A stretch of DNA of 64,000 bases from NCBI GenBank assembly GCA_963580455.1, contig OY756960.1, positions 682,001 through 746,000 on the forward strand. Direction: 5' to 3'. The position numbers were made by a program, and so were the translations under genes. Below, in pieces: positions 1 through 9,359 of this stretch. A model generated the notes under the pieces. It saw only the letters and a program-made list of their open reading frames with translations, was not told where the DNA came from and did no database searches. Each line of letters begins with the position of its first letter. Position 1 is the stretch's first letter. The stretch is from Euonymus europaeus. Lineage: Eukaryota > Streptophyta > Magnoliopsida > Celastrales > Celastraceae.

Positions 1-31
1 TTTCACCTAGTTAGCCTCGAAATGTGGTTTC

Positions 32-41
32 TTTACGTAAA
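32..41. other. 10-bp palindrome TTTACGTAAA in each monomer
   Basis: TTTACGTAAA equals its own reverse complement and contains a SnaBI-type TACGTA core. It is present in the great majority of monomers. The GTAAGTGG subtype (for example near 20626, 31353 and 63366) loses the last A. A perfect dyad at a fixed 173-bp spacing could be a site for a dimeric DNA-binding protein, or may simply be inherited sequence. No function can be assigned from sequence. Confidence 0.8.
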
Positions 42-65
42 CGGTTTTATGAATATCCGTTGACT

Positions 66-82
66 CCGAGTTCTGAATTCGG
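66..82. other. 17-bp imperfect dyad CCGAGTTCTGAATTCGG with EcoRI site
   Basis: The two halves CCGAGTTC and GAATTCGG are reverse complements around a central T, apart from one G/T pair. The site repeats in nearly every monomer and contains GAATTC, so EcoRI should cut the array into a 173-bp ladder. Copies with GAACTCGG (near 52335 and 61501), CTAAATTCGG (for example near 2330 and 51121) or GAATTCTGTG (near 42823 and 45245) change part of the dyad. Two of these classes lose the EcoRI site. Confidence 0.75.
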
Positions 83-157
83 TGATTTTTAGCTTGATTT
101 CACGCTACTTTTCGAGATCTACGATCCTGGCGTTTCGGAAATTGATTTCAGAACTCG
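67..157. repeat. Intramonomer inverted repeat, 14-nt arms at 67-80 and 144-157
   Basis: CGAGTTCTGAATTC at 67-80 is the reverse complement of GATTTCAGAACTCG at 144-157 at 13 of 14 positions, separated by 63 nt. Both arms are conserved in most monomers, so a transcript or single strand of the array could form a stem in each unit or between neighbours. The arm at 67-80 also overlaps the local 17-bp dyad, so the two structures are alternatives. The pairing is seen in sequence; any structural role is inferred. Confidence 0.7.
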
Positions 158-399
158 TGGCTAGTTGGTCTCGTTTCACCTAGTTAGCCTCGAAATGTGG
201 TTTCTTTACGTAAACGGTTTTATGAATATCCGTTGACTCCGAGTTCTGAATTCGGTGATTTTTAGCTTGATTTCACACTACTTTTCGAGCTCTACGATCC
301 TGGTGTTTCGGATTTTGATTTCAGAACTCGTGGCTAGTTGGTCTCGTTTCACCTAGTTAGCCGCGAAATGCGGTTTCTTTACGTAAACGGTATTATGAA

Positions 400-1505
400 T
401 ATCCGTTGACTCCGAGTTCTGAATTCGGTGATTTTTAGCTTGATTTCACGCTACTTTTCGAGCTCTACGATCCTGGCGTTTCGGATTTTGATTTCAGAAC
501 TCGTCTCTAGTAGGTCTCGTTTCACCTAGTTAGCCGCGAAATGTGGTTTCTTTACGTAAACAGTTTTATGAATATCCGTTGACTCCGAGTTCTGAATTCG
601 GTGATTTTTAGCTTGATTTCAAACTACTTTTCGAGCTCTACGATCCTGGCGTTTCGGATATTGATTTCAGAACTCATGGCTAGTTGGTCTCGTTTCACCT
701 AGTTAGCCGCGAAATGTGGTTTCTTTACGTAAACGGTTTTATGAATATCCGTTGACTCCGAGTTCTGAATTCGGTGATTTTTAGCTTGATTTCACACTAC
801 TTTTCGAGCTCTACGATCCTGGTGTTTCGGATTTTGATTTCAGAACTCGTGGCTAGTTGGTCTCGTTTCACCTAGTTAGCCGCGAAATGCGGTTTCTTTA
901 CGTAAACGGTATTATGAATATTCGTTGACTCCGAGTTCTGAATTCTGTGATTTTTAGCTTGATTTCACGCTACTTTTCGAGATCTACGATCCTGGCGTTT
1001 CGGAAATTGATTTCAGAACTCGTGGCTAGTTGGTCTCGTTTCACCTAGTTAGCCTCGAAATGTGGTTTCTTTACGTAAACGGTTTTATGAATATCCGTTG
1101 ACTCCGAGTTCTGAATTCGGTGATTTTTAGCTTGATTTCACACTACTTTTCGAGCTCTACGATCCTGGCGTTTCGGATATTGATTTCAGAACTCGTGGCT
1201 AGTTGGTCTCGTTTCACCTAGTTAGCCGCGAAATGTGGTTTTTTACGTAAACGGTTTTATGAATATCCGTTGACTCCGAGTTCTGAATTCGGTGATTTTT
1301 AGCTTGATTACACACTACTTTTCGAGCTCTACGATCCTGGCATTTCGGATATTGATTTAAAAACTCGTGGCTAGTTGGTCTCGTTTCACCTAGTTAACCG
1401 CGAAATGCGGTTTCTTTACGTAAACGGTTTTATGAATATCCGTTGACTCCGAGTTCTGAATTCGGTGATTTTTAGCTTGATTTCACGCTACTTTTCGAGC
1501 TCTAC
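400..1505 (+). repeat. Higher-order block A, copy 1 (about 6 monomers)
   Basis: This stretch is repeated at about 1957-3062 with an offset of 1,556 bp (1,557 after the 1-bp deletion at 1242), and again at about 4725-5650. Shared private markers: TCGTCTCTAG at 501, 2057 and 4825; GAGATCTACG at 981, 2537 and 5305; and TTTAAAAACTC at 1356 and 2913. The first copy has CAAACTACTTT near 620, as does the third, while the second has CATACTACTTT. This suggests the copies were not made in one simple step. Boundaries are approximate. Confidence 0.8.
1241..1247 (+). other. 1-bp deletion giving a 172-bp monomer
   Basis: GTGGTTTTTTACG replaces the usual GTGGTTTCTTTACG, so this monomer is 172 bp. It explains why block A recurs at 1,556 rather than 1,557 bp. 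Other 1-bp shorter monomers lie near 19073 (AAACGTTTTATG), 26407 (ACTACTTTCGAG), 26877 (ATCCGTGACTCC), and at 48929, 49620, 54290 and 54981 (short ATTGGG forms). Confidence 0.85.
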
Positions 1506-2890
1506 GATCCTGGGGTTTCGGATATTGATTTCAGAACTCATGGCTAGTTGGTCTCGTTTCACCTAGTTAGCCGCGAAATGTGGTTTCTTTACGTAAACGG
1601 TTTAATGAATATCCGTTGACTCCGAGTTCTGAATTCGGTGATTTTTAGCTTGATTTCACACTACTTTTCGAGCTCTACAATCCTGGCATTTCGGATTTTG
1701 ATTTCAGAACTCGTGGCTAGTAGGTCTCGTTTCTCCCAGTTAGCCGCGAAATGTGGTTTCTTTACGTAAACGGTTTTATGAATATCCGTTGACTCCGAGT
1801 TCTGAATTCGGTGATTTTTAGCTTGATTACACACTACTTTTCGAGCTCTACAATCCTGGCGTTTTGGATTTTGATTTCAGAACCCGTGGCTAGTTGGTCT
1901 CGTTTCACCTATTTAGCCGCGAAATGTTGTTTCTTTACGTAAACGGTTTTAGGAATATCCGTTGACTCCGAGTTCTGAATTCGGTGATTTTTAGCTTGAT
2001 TTCACGCTACTTTTCGAGCTCTACGATCCTGGCGTTTCGGATTTTGATTTCAGAACTCGTCTCTAGTAGGTCTCGTTTCACCTAGTTAGCCGCGAAATGT
2101 GGTTTCTTTACGTAAACAGTTTTATGAATATCCGTTGACTCCGAGTTCTGAATTCGGTGATTTTTAGCTTGATTTCATACTACTTTTCGAGCTCTACGAT
2201 CCTGGCATTTCGGATATTGATTTCAGAACTCATGGCTAGTTGGTCTCGTTTCACCTAGTTAGCCGCGAAATGTGGTTTCTTTACGTAAACGGTTTTATGA
2301 ATATCCGTTGACTCCGAGTTCTAAATTCGGTGATTTTTCGCTTGATTTCACACTACTTTTCGAGCTCTACGATCCTGGTGTTTCGGATTTTGATTTCAAA
2401 ACTCGTGGCTAGTTGGTCTCGTTTCACCTAGTTAGCCGCGAAATGCGGTTTGTTTACGTAAACGGTATTATGAATATTCGTTGACTCCGAGTTCTGAATT
2501 CGGTGATTTTTAGCTTGATTTCACGCTACTTTTCGAGATCTACGATCCTGGCCTTTCGGAAATTGATTTCAGAACTCGTGGCTAGTTGGTCTCGTTTCAC
2601 CTAGTTAGCCTCGAAATGTGGTTTCTTTACGTAAACGGTTTTATGAATATCCGTTGACTCCGAGTTCTGAATTCGGTGATTTTTAGCTTGATTTCACACT
2701 ACTTTTCGAGCTCTACGATCCTGGCGTTTCGGATATTGATTTCAGAACTCGTGGCTAGTTGTTCTCGTTTCACCTAGTTAGCCGCGAAATGTGGTTTCTT
2801 TACGTAAACGGTTTTATGAATATCCGTTGACTCCGAGTTCTGAATTCGGTGATTTTTAGCTTGATTACACACTACTTTTCGAGCTCTACG
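1490..2890 (+). repeat. 16-monomer-spaced block B, copy 1
   Basis: Repeated at about 4258-5658 with an exact offset of 2,768 bp (16 x 173). Paired markers: CTGGGGTTTCGG at 1513 and 4281 (counted from its GGGTTT), TTCTCCCAGT at 1733 and 4501 (counted from its CTCCC), GTTTTGGATT at 1861 and 4629, and GTTGTTCTC at 2758 and 5526. The right half coincides with block A copies 2 and 3. The first half of the preceding segment is offset by 15 monomers instead, so one monomer was gained or lost around 4140-4300. Confidence 0.85.
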
Positions 2891-3062
2891 ATCCTGGCAT
2901 TTCGGATATTGATTTAAAAACTCCTGGCTAGTTGGTCTCGTTTCACCTAGTTAGCCGCGAAATGCGGTTTCTTTACGTAAACGGTTTTATGAATATCCGT
3001 TGACTCCGAGTTCTGAATTCGGTGATTTTTAGCTTGATTTCACGCTACTTTTCGAGCTCTAC
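1957..3062 (+). repeat. Higher-order block A, copy 2
   Basis: Second copy of the block at 400-1505. Private changes include CTAAATTCGG near 2330, TTTTTCGCTTG near 2335 and GCGGTTTGTTT near 2450; the other two copies have none of these. It ends where CTGGGGTTTCGG in copy 1 is replaced by CTGGCGTTTCGG near 3066. Confidence 0.8.
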
Positions 3063-4257
3063 GATCCTGGCGTTTCGGATATTGATTACAGAACTCGTGG
3101 CTAGTTGGTCTCGTTTCACCTAGTTAGCCGCGAAATGTGGTTTCTTTACGTAAACGGTTTTATGAATATCCATTGACTCCGAGTTCTGAATTCGATGATT
3201 TTTAGCTTGATTTCATACTACTTTTCGAGCTCTACGATCCTGGCGTTTCGGATATTGATTTCAGAACTCATGGCTAGTTGGTCTCGTTTCACCTAGTTAG
3301 CCGCGAAATGTGGTTTCTTTACGTAAACGGTTTTATGAATATCCGTTGACTCCGAGTTCTGAATTCGGTTATTTTTAGCTTGATTTCACACTACTTTTCG
3401 AGCTCTACGATCCTGGTGTTTCGGATTTTGATTTCAGAACTCGTGGCTAGTTGGTCTTGTTTCACCTAGTTAGCCGCGAAATGCGGTTTCTTTACGTAAA
3501 CGGTATTATGAATATCCGTTGACTCCGAGTTCTGAATTCGGTGATTTTTAGTTTGATTTCACGCTACTTTTCGAGCTCTACGATCCTGGCGTTTCGGAAA
3601 TTGATTTCAGAACTCGTGGCTAGTTGGTCTCGTTTCACCTAGTTAGCCTCGAAATGTGGTTTCTTTACGTAAACGGTTTTATGAATATCCGTTGACTCCG
3701 AGTTCTGAATTCGGTGATTTTTAGCTTGATTTCACACTACTTTTCGAGCTCTACGATCCTGGAATTTTGGATATTGATTTCAGAACTTGTGGCTAGTTGG
3801 TCTCGTTTCACCTAGTTAGCCGCGAAATGTGGTTTCTTTACGTAAACGGTTTTATGAATATCCGTTGACTCCGAGTTCTGAATTCGGTGATTTTTAGCTT
3901 GATTACACTCTACTTTTCGAGCTCTACGATCCTGGCATTTCGGATATTGATTTAAAAACTCGTGGCTAGTTGGTCTCGTTTCACCTAGTTAGCCGCGAAA
4001 TGCGGTTTCTTTACGTAAACGGTTTTATGAATATCAGTTGACTCCGAGTTCTGAATTCGGTGATTTTTAGCTTGATTTCACGCTACTTTTCGAGCTCTAC
4101 GATCCTGGCGTTTCGGATATTGATTTCAGAACTCGTGGCTAGTTGGTCTCGTTTCACCTAGTTAGCCGCGAAATTTGGTTTCTTTACGTAAACGGTTTTA
4201 TGAATATCCGTTGACTCCGAGTTCTGAATTCGGTGATTTTTAGCTTGATTTCACGCT
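3063..4257 (+). repeat. Satellite monomers linking blocks B1 and B2
   Basis: About seven ordinary monomers. TTTAAAAACTC at 3951 matches 1356 at 15 monomers. This shows a one-monomer register change relative to the 16-monomer offset seen after 4281. No gene or foreign insert is present. Confidence 0.7.
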
Positions 4258-5658
4258 ACTTTTCGAGCTCTACGATCCTGGGGTTTCGGATATTGATTTC
4301 AGAACTCATGGCTAGTTGGTCTCGTTTCACCTAGTTAGCCGCGAAATGTGGTTTCTTTACGTAAACGGTTTTATGAATATCCGTTGACTCCGAGTTCTGA
4401 ATTCGGTGATTTTTAGCTTGATTTCACACTACTTTTCGAGCTCTACAATCCTGGCGTTTCGGATTTTGATTTCAGAACTCGTGGCTAGTAGGTCTCGTTT
4501 CTCCCAGTTAGCCGCGAAATGTGCTTTCTTTACGTAAACGGTTTTATGAATATCCGTTGACTCCGAGTTCTGAATTCGGTGATTTTTAGCTTGATTACAC
4601 ACTACTTTTCGAGCTCTACAATCCTAGCGTTTTGGATTTTGATTTCAGAACCCGTGGCTAGTTGGTCTCGTTTCACCTATTTAGCCGCGAAATGTGGTTT
4701 CTTTACGTAAACGGTTTTAGGAATATCCGTTGACTCCGAGTTCTGAATTCGGTGATTTTTAGCTTGATTTCACGCTACTTTTCGAGCTCTACGATCCTGG
4801 CGTTTCGGATTTTGATTTCAGAACTCGTCTCTAGTAGGTCTCGTTTCACCTAGTTAGCCGCGAAATGTGGTTTCTTTACGTAAACAGTTTTATGAATATC
4901 CGTTGACTCCGAGTTCTGAATTCGGTGATTTTTAGCTTGATTTCAAACTACTTTTCGAGCTCTACGATCCTGGCGTTTCGGATATTGATTTCAGAACTCA
5001 TGGCTAGTTGGTCTCGTTTCACCTAGTTAGCCGCGAAATGTGGTTTCTTTACGTAAACGGTTTTATGAATATCCGTTGACTCCGAGTTCTGAATTCGGTG
5101 ATTTTTAGCTTGATTTCACACTACTTTTCGAGCTCTACGATCCTGGTGTTTCGGATTTTGATTTCAGAACTCGTGGCTAGTTGGTCTCGTTTCACCTAGT
5201 TAGCCGCGAAATGCGGTTTCTTTACGTAAACGGTATTATGAATATTCGTTGACTCCGAGTTCTGAATTCGGTGATTTTTAGCTTGATTTCACGCTACTTT
5301 TCGAGATCTACGATCCTGGCCTTTCGGAAATTGATTTCAGAACTCGTGGCTAGTTGGTCTCGTTTCACCTAGTTAGCCTCGAAATGTGGTTTCTTTACGT
5401 AAACGGTTTTATGAATATCCGTTGACTCCGAGTTCTGAATTCGGTGATTTTTAGCTTGATTTCACACTACTTTTCGAGCTCTACGATCCTGGCGTTTCGG
5501 ATATTGATTTTAGAACTCGTGGCTAGTTGTTCTCGTTTCACCTAGTTAGCCGCGAAATGTGGTTTCTTTACGTAAACGGTTTTATGAATATCCGTTGACT
5601 CCGAGTTCTGAATTCGGTGATTTTTAGCTTGATTACACACTACTTTTCGAGCTCTACG
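4258..5658 (+). repeat. 16-monomer-spaced block B, copy 2, including block A copy 3
   Basis: Aligns to 1490-2890 at 2,768 bp with scattered single-base differences, such as CCTAGCG at 4625 against CCTGGCG in copy 1. After 5658 the copies part: copy 1 continues with a TTTAAAAACTC monomer, copy 2 with a GACTTCAGAAC monomer. Confidence 0.85.
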
Positions 5659-6060
5659 ATCCTGGCGTTTCGGATATTGACTTCAGAACTCGTGGCTAGT
5701 TGGTCTCGTTTCACCTAGTTAGCCGCGAAATGTGGTTTCTTTACGTAAACGGTTTTATGAATATCCATTGACTCCGAGTTCTGAATTCGGTGATTTTTAG
5801 CTTGATTTCACACTACTTTTCGAGCTCTACGATCCTGGCGTTTCGGATATTGATTTCAGAACTCGTGGCTAGTTGTTCTCGTTTCACCTAGTTAGCCGCG
5901 AAATGTGGTTTCTTTACGTAAACGGTTTTATGAATATCCGTTGACTCCGAGTTCTGAATTCGGTGATTTTTAGCTTGATTACACACTACTTTTCGAGCTC
6001 TACGATCCTGGCATTTCGGATATTGATTTAAAAACTCGTGGCTAGTTGGTCTCGTTTCAC
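5526..6060 (+). repeat. Local dimer duplication, 346 bp
   Basis: GTTGTTCTCG occurs at 5526 and 5872, exactly two monomers apart. In both places it is followed by a TTACACACTAC monomer. It looks like a two-monomer tandem duplication. Confidence 0.6.
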
Positions 6061-7018
6061 CTAGTTAGCCGCGAAATGCGGTTTCTTTACGTAAACGGTT
6101 TTATGAATATCCGTTGACTCCGAGTTCTGAATTCGGTGATTTTTAGCTTGATTTCACGCTACTTTTCGAGCTCTACGATCCTGGCGTTTCGGATATTGAC
6201 TTCAGAACTCGTGGCTAGTTGGTCTCGTTTCACCTAGTTAGCCGCGAAATTTGGTTTCTTTACGTAAACGGTTTTATGAATATCCGTTGACTCCGAGTTC
6301 TGAATTCAGTGATTTTTAGCTTGATTTCACACTACTTTTCGAGCTCTACAATCCTGGAGTTTCGGATTTTGATTTCAGAACTCGTGGCTAGTAGGTCTCG
6401 TTTCTCCCAGTTAGCTGCGAAATGTGGTTTCTTTAGGTAAACGGTTTTATGAATATCCGTTGACTCCGAGTTCTGAATTCGGTGATTTTTAGCTTGATTT
6501 CACACTACTTTTCGAGCTCTACGATCCTGGCGTTTCGGATTTTGATTTCAGAACTCGTGGCTAGTTGGTCTCGTTTCACCTAGTTAGCCGCGAAATGTGG
6601 TTTCTTTACGTAAACGGTTTTATGAATATCCGTTGACTCCGAGTTCTGAATTCGGTGATTTTTAGCTTGATTTCACACTAATTTTCGAGCTCTACGATCC
6701 TGGCGTTTCGGATATTGATTTCAGAACTCGTGGCTAGTTGGTCTCGTTTCAACTAGTTAGCCGCGAAATGTGGTTTCTTTACGTAAACGGTTTTATGAAT
6801 ATCCGTTGACTTCGAGTTCTGAATTCGGTGATTTTTAGCTTGATTTCACACTAATTTTCGAGCTCTACGATCCTGGAATTTCGGATATTGATTTCAGAAC
6901 TCGTGGCTCGTTGGTCTCGTTTCACCTAGTTAGCCGCGAAATGTGGTTTCTTTACGTAAACGGTTTTATGAATATCCGTTGACTCCGAGTTCTGAATTCG
7001 GTGATTTTTAGCTTGATT
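6060..7018 (+). repeat. Transitional monomers before the 7-mer zone
   Basis: Ordinary satellite. The first monomer I see with the CAACTAG variant is here: perfect inverted arms CTAGTTG at 6734-6740 and CAACTAG at 6750-6756. ACTAATTTTCG variants also appear here for the first time in number. I saw no clear higher-order unit. Confidence 0.6.
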
Positions 7019-7099
7019 TCATACTACTTTTCGAGCTCTACGATCCTGGCGTTTCGGATATTGATTTCAGAACTCATGGCTAGTTGGTCTCGTTTCACC

Positions 7100-8300
7100 C
7101 AGTTAGCCGCGAAATGTGGTTTCTTTACGTAAACGGTTTTATGAATATCCGTTGACTCCGAGTTCTGAATTCGGTGATTTTTAGCTTGATTTCACACTAC
7201 TTTTCGAGCTCTACGATCCTGGTGTTTCGGATTTTGATTTCAGAACTCGTGGCTAGTTGGTCTCGTTTCAGTTAGTTAGCCGCGAAATGTGGTTTCTTTA
7301 CGTAAACGGTTTTATGAATATCCGTTGACTCCGAGTTCTGAATTCGGTGATTTTTAGGTTGATTTCACACTAATTTTTGAGCTCTACGATCCTGGCATTT
7401 CGGATATTCATTTCAGAACTCGTGGCTAGTTGGTCTCGTTTCAACTAGTTAGCCTCGAAATGTGGTTTCTTTACGTAAACGGTTTTATGAATATCCGTTG
7501 ACTCCGAGTTCTGAATTCAGTGATTTTTAGCTTGATTTCACACTACTTTTCGAGCTCTACGATCCTGGCATTTCGGATATTGATTTCAGAACTCGTGGCT
7601 AGTTGGTCTCGTTTCACCTAGTTAGCCGCGAAATGTGGTTTCTTTACGTAAACGGTTTTATGAATATCCGTTGACTCCGAGTTCTGAATTCGGTGATTTT
7701 TAGCTTGATTACACACTACTTTTCGAGCTCTACTATCCTGGCGTTTCGGATATTGATTTAAAAACTCGTGGCTAGTTGGTCTCGTTTCACCTAGTTAGCC
7801 GCGAAATGCGGTTTCTTTACGTAAACGGTTTTATGAATATCCGTTGACTCCGAGTTCTGAATTCGGTGATTTTTAGCTTGATTTCACGCTACTTTTCGAG
7901 CTCTACGATCCTGGCGTTTCGGATATTGATTTCAGAACTCGTGGCTAGTTGGTCTCGTTTCACCTAGTTAGCCGCGAAATGTGGTTTCTTTACGTAAACG
8001 GTTTTATGAATATCCGTTGACTCCGAGTTCTGAATTCGGTGATTTTTAGATTGATTTCACACTACTTTTCGAGCTCTACAATCCTGGCGTTTCGGATTTT
8101 AATTTCAGAACTCGTGGCTAGTAGGTCTCGTTTCTCCTAGTTAACCGCGAAATGTGGTTTCTTTACGTAAACGGTTTTATGAATATCCGTTGACTCCGAG
8201 TTCTGAATTCGGTGATTTTTAGCTTGATTTCACACTACTTTTCGAGCTCTACAATCCTGGCATTTCAGATTTTGATTTCAGAACTCGTGGCTAGTTGGTC
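7100..8300 (+). repeat. 7-monomer higher-order repeat, copy 1 (1,211 bp)
   Basis: Ordered subtypes: GGTGTTTCGG; TTTTTAGGTTG with ATATTCATT; CAACTAG with GCCTCG and GAATTCAGTG; CATTTCGG; TTACACAC with CTACTATCC and TTTAAAAACTC; GCGGTTTC with CACGCTAC; TTTTTAGATTG. TTTTTAGGTTG is at 7351, 8562, 9774 and 12023. These spacings are 7 monomers, 7 monomers plus 1 bp, and 13 monomers. Confidence 0.85.
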
Positions 8301-8309
8301 TCGTTTCAC

Positions 8310-9290
8310 CTAGTTAGCCGCGAAATGTGGTTTCTTTACGTAAACGGTTTTATGAATATCCGTTGACTCCGAGTTCTGAATTCGGTGATTTTTAGCTTGA
8401 TTTCACACTACTTTTCGAGCTCTACGATCCTGGTGTTTCGGATTTTGATTTCAGAACTCGTGGCTAGTTGGTCTCGTTTCAGCTAGTTAGCCGCGAAATG
8501 TGGTTTCTTTACGTAAACGGTTTTATGAATATCCGTTGACTCCGAGTTCTGAATTCGGTGATTTTTAGGTTGATTTCACACTAATTTTTGAGCTCTACGA
8601 TCCTGGCATTTCGGATATTCATTACAGAACTCGTGCCTAGTTGGTCTCGTTTCAACTAGTTAGCCTCGAAATGTGGTTTCTTTACGTAAACGGTTTTATG
8701 AATATCCGTTGACTCCGAGTTCTGAATTCAGTGATTTTTAGCTTGATTTCACACTACTTTTCGAGCTTTTACGATCCTGGCATTTCGGATATTGATTTCA
8801 GAACTCGTGGCTAGTTGGTCTCGTTTCACCTAGTTAGCCGCGAAATGGGGTTTCTTTACGTAAACGGTTTTATGAATATCCGTTGACTCCGAGTTCTGAA
8901 TTCGGTGATTTTTAGCTTGATTTCACACTACTTTTCGAGCTCTACTATCCTGGCGTTTCGGATATTGATTTAAAAACTCGTGGCTAGTTGGTCTCGTTTC
9001 ACCTAGTTAGCCGCGAAATGCGGTTTCTTTACGTAAACGGTTTTATGAATATCCGTTGACTCCGAGTTCTGAATTCGGTGATTTTTAGCTTGATTTCACG
9101 CTACTTTTCGAGCTCTACGATCCTGGCATTTCGGATATTGATTTCAGAACACGTGGCTAGTTGGTCTCGTTTCACCTAGTTAGCCGCGAAATGTGGTTTC
9201 TTTACGTAAACGGTTTTATGAATATCCGTTGACTTCGAGTTCTGAATTCGGTGATTTTTAGCTTGATTTCACACTAATTTTCGAGCTCTA
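8310..9290 (+). repeat. 7-monomer higher-order repeat, copy 2
   Basis: Same order of subtypes as copy 1 at 1,211 bp, but the last member (TTTTTAGATTG) is replaced by an ACTAATTTTCG monomer with GACTTCGAG. A 1-bp insertion (GAGCTTTTACG at about 8766) makes one monomer 174 bp and explains the 1,212-bp step to the next copy. ATTACAGAAC near 8622 is private. Confidence 0.8.
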
Positions 9291-9359
9291 CGATCCTGGC
9301 GTTTCGGATTTTGATTTCAGAACTCGTGGCTAGTAGGTCTCGTTTCTCCCAGTTAGCCG

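Larger units (their letters stand above)
1..173 (+). repeat. Reference satellite monomer (173 bp)
   Basis: First complete unit, used here as the coordinate frame; the start point is arbitrary. Landmarks in monomer coordinates: TTTACGTAAA palindrome at 32-41; imperfect dyad CCGAGTTCTGAATTCGG at 66-82, containing the EcoRI site; a T5 run at 86-90; a GAGCTC site in most copies near 114-119 (this copy has GAGATC); a hypervariable dinucleotide at 131-132 after CCTGG; and GATTTCAGAACTCG at 144-157, which is the reverse complement of 67-80 with one mismatch. This copy differs from the commonest type in having TCGAAATG rather than GCGAAATG after TTAGCC, GAGATC, and GGAAATTG near 137-144. Confidence 0.95.

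Noticed and set aside
86..90. T5 run as a transcription terminator
   Set aside because: It occurs in nearly every monomer, with no gene upstream and no GC-rich stem immediately before it.
1..173. CENP-B box
   Set aside because: I compared each TTCG in the consensus (both strands) with the NTTCGNNNNANNCGGGN pattern and found no full match. The required A and CGGG are missing.
155..185. RNA polymerase III A and B boxes or a tRNA-derived repeat
   Set aside because: TGGCTAGTTGG and GGTCTCGTTTCACC only loosely resemble the A and B boxes. Spacing and key bases do not fit, and no cloverleaf can be drawn.
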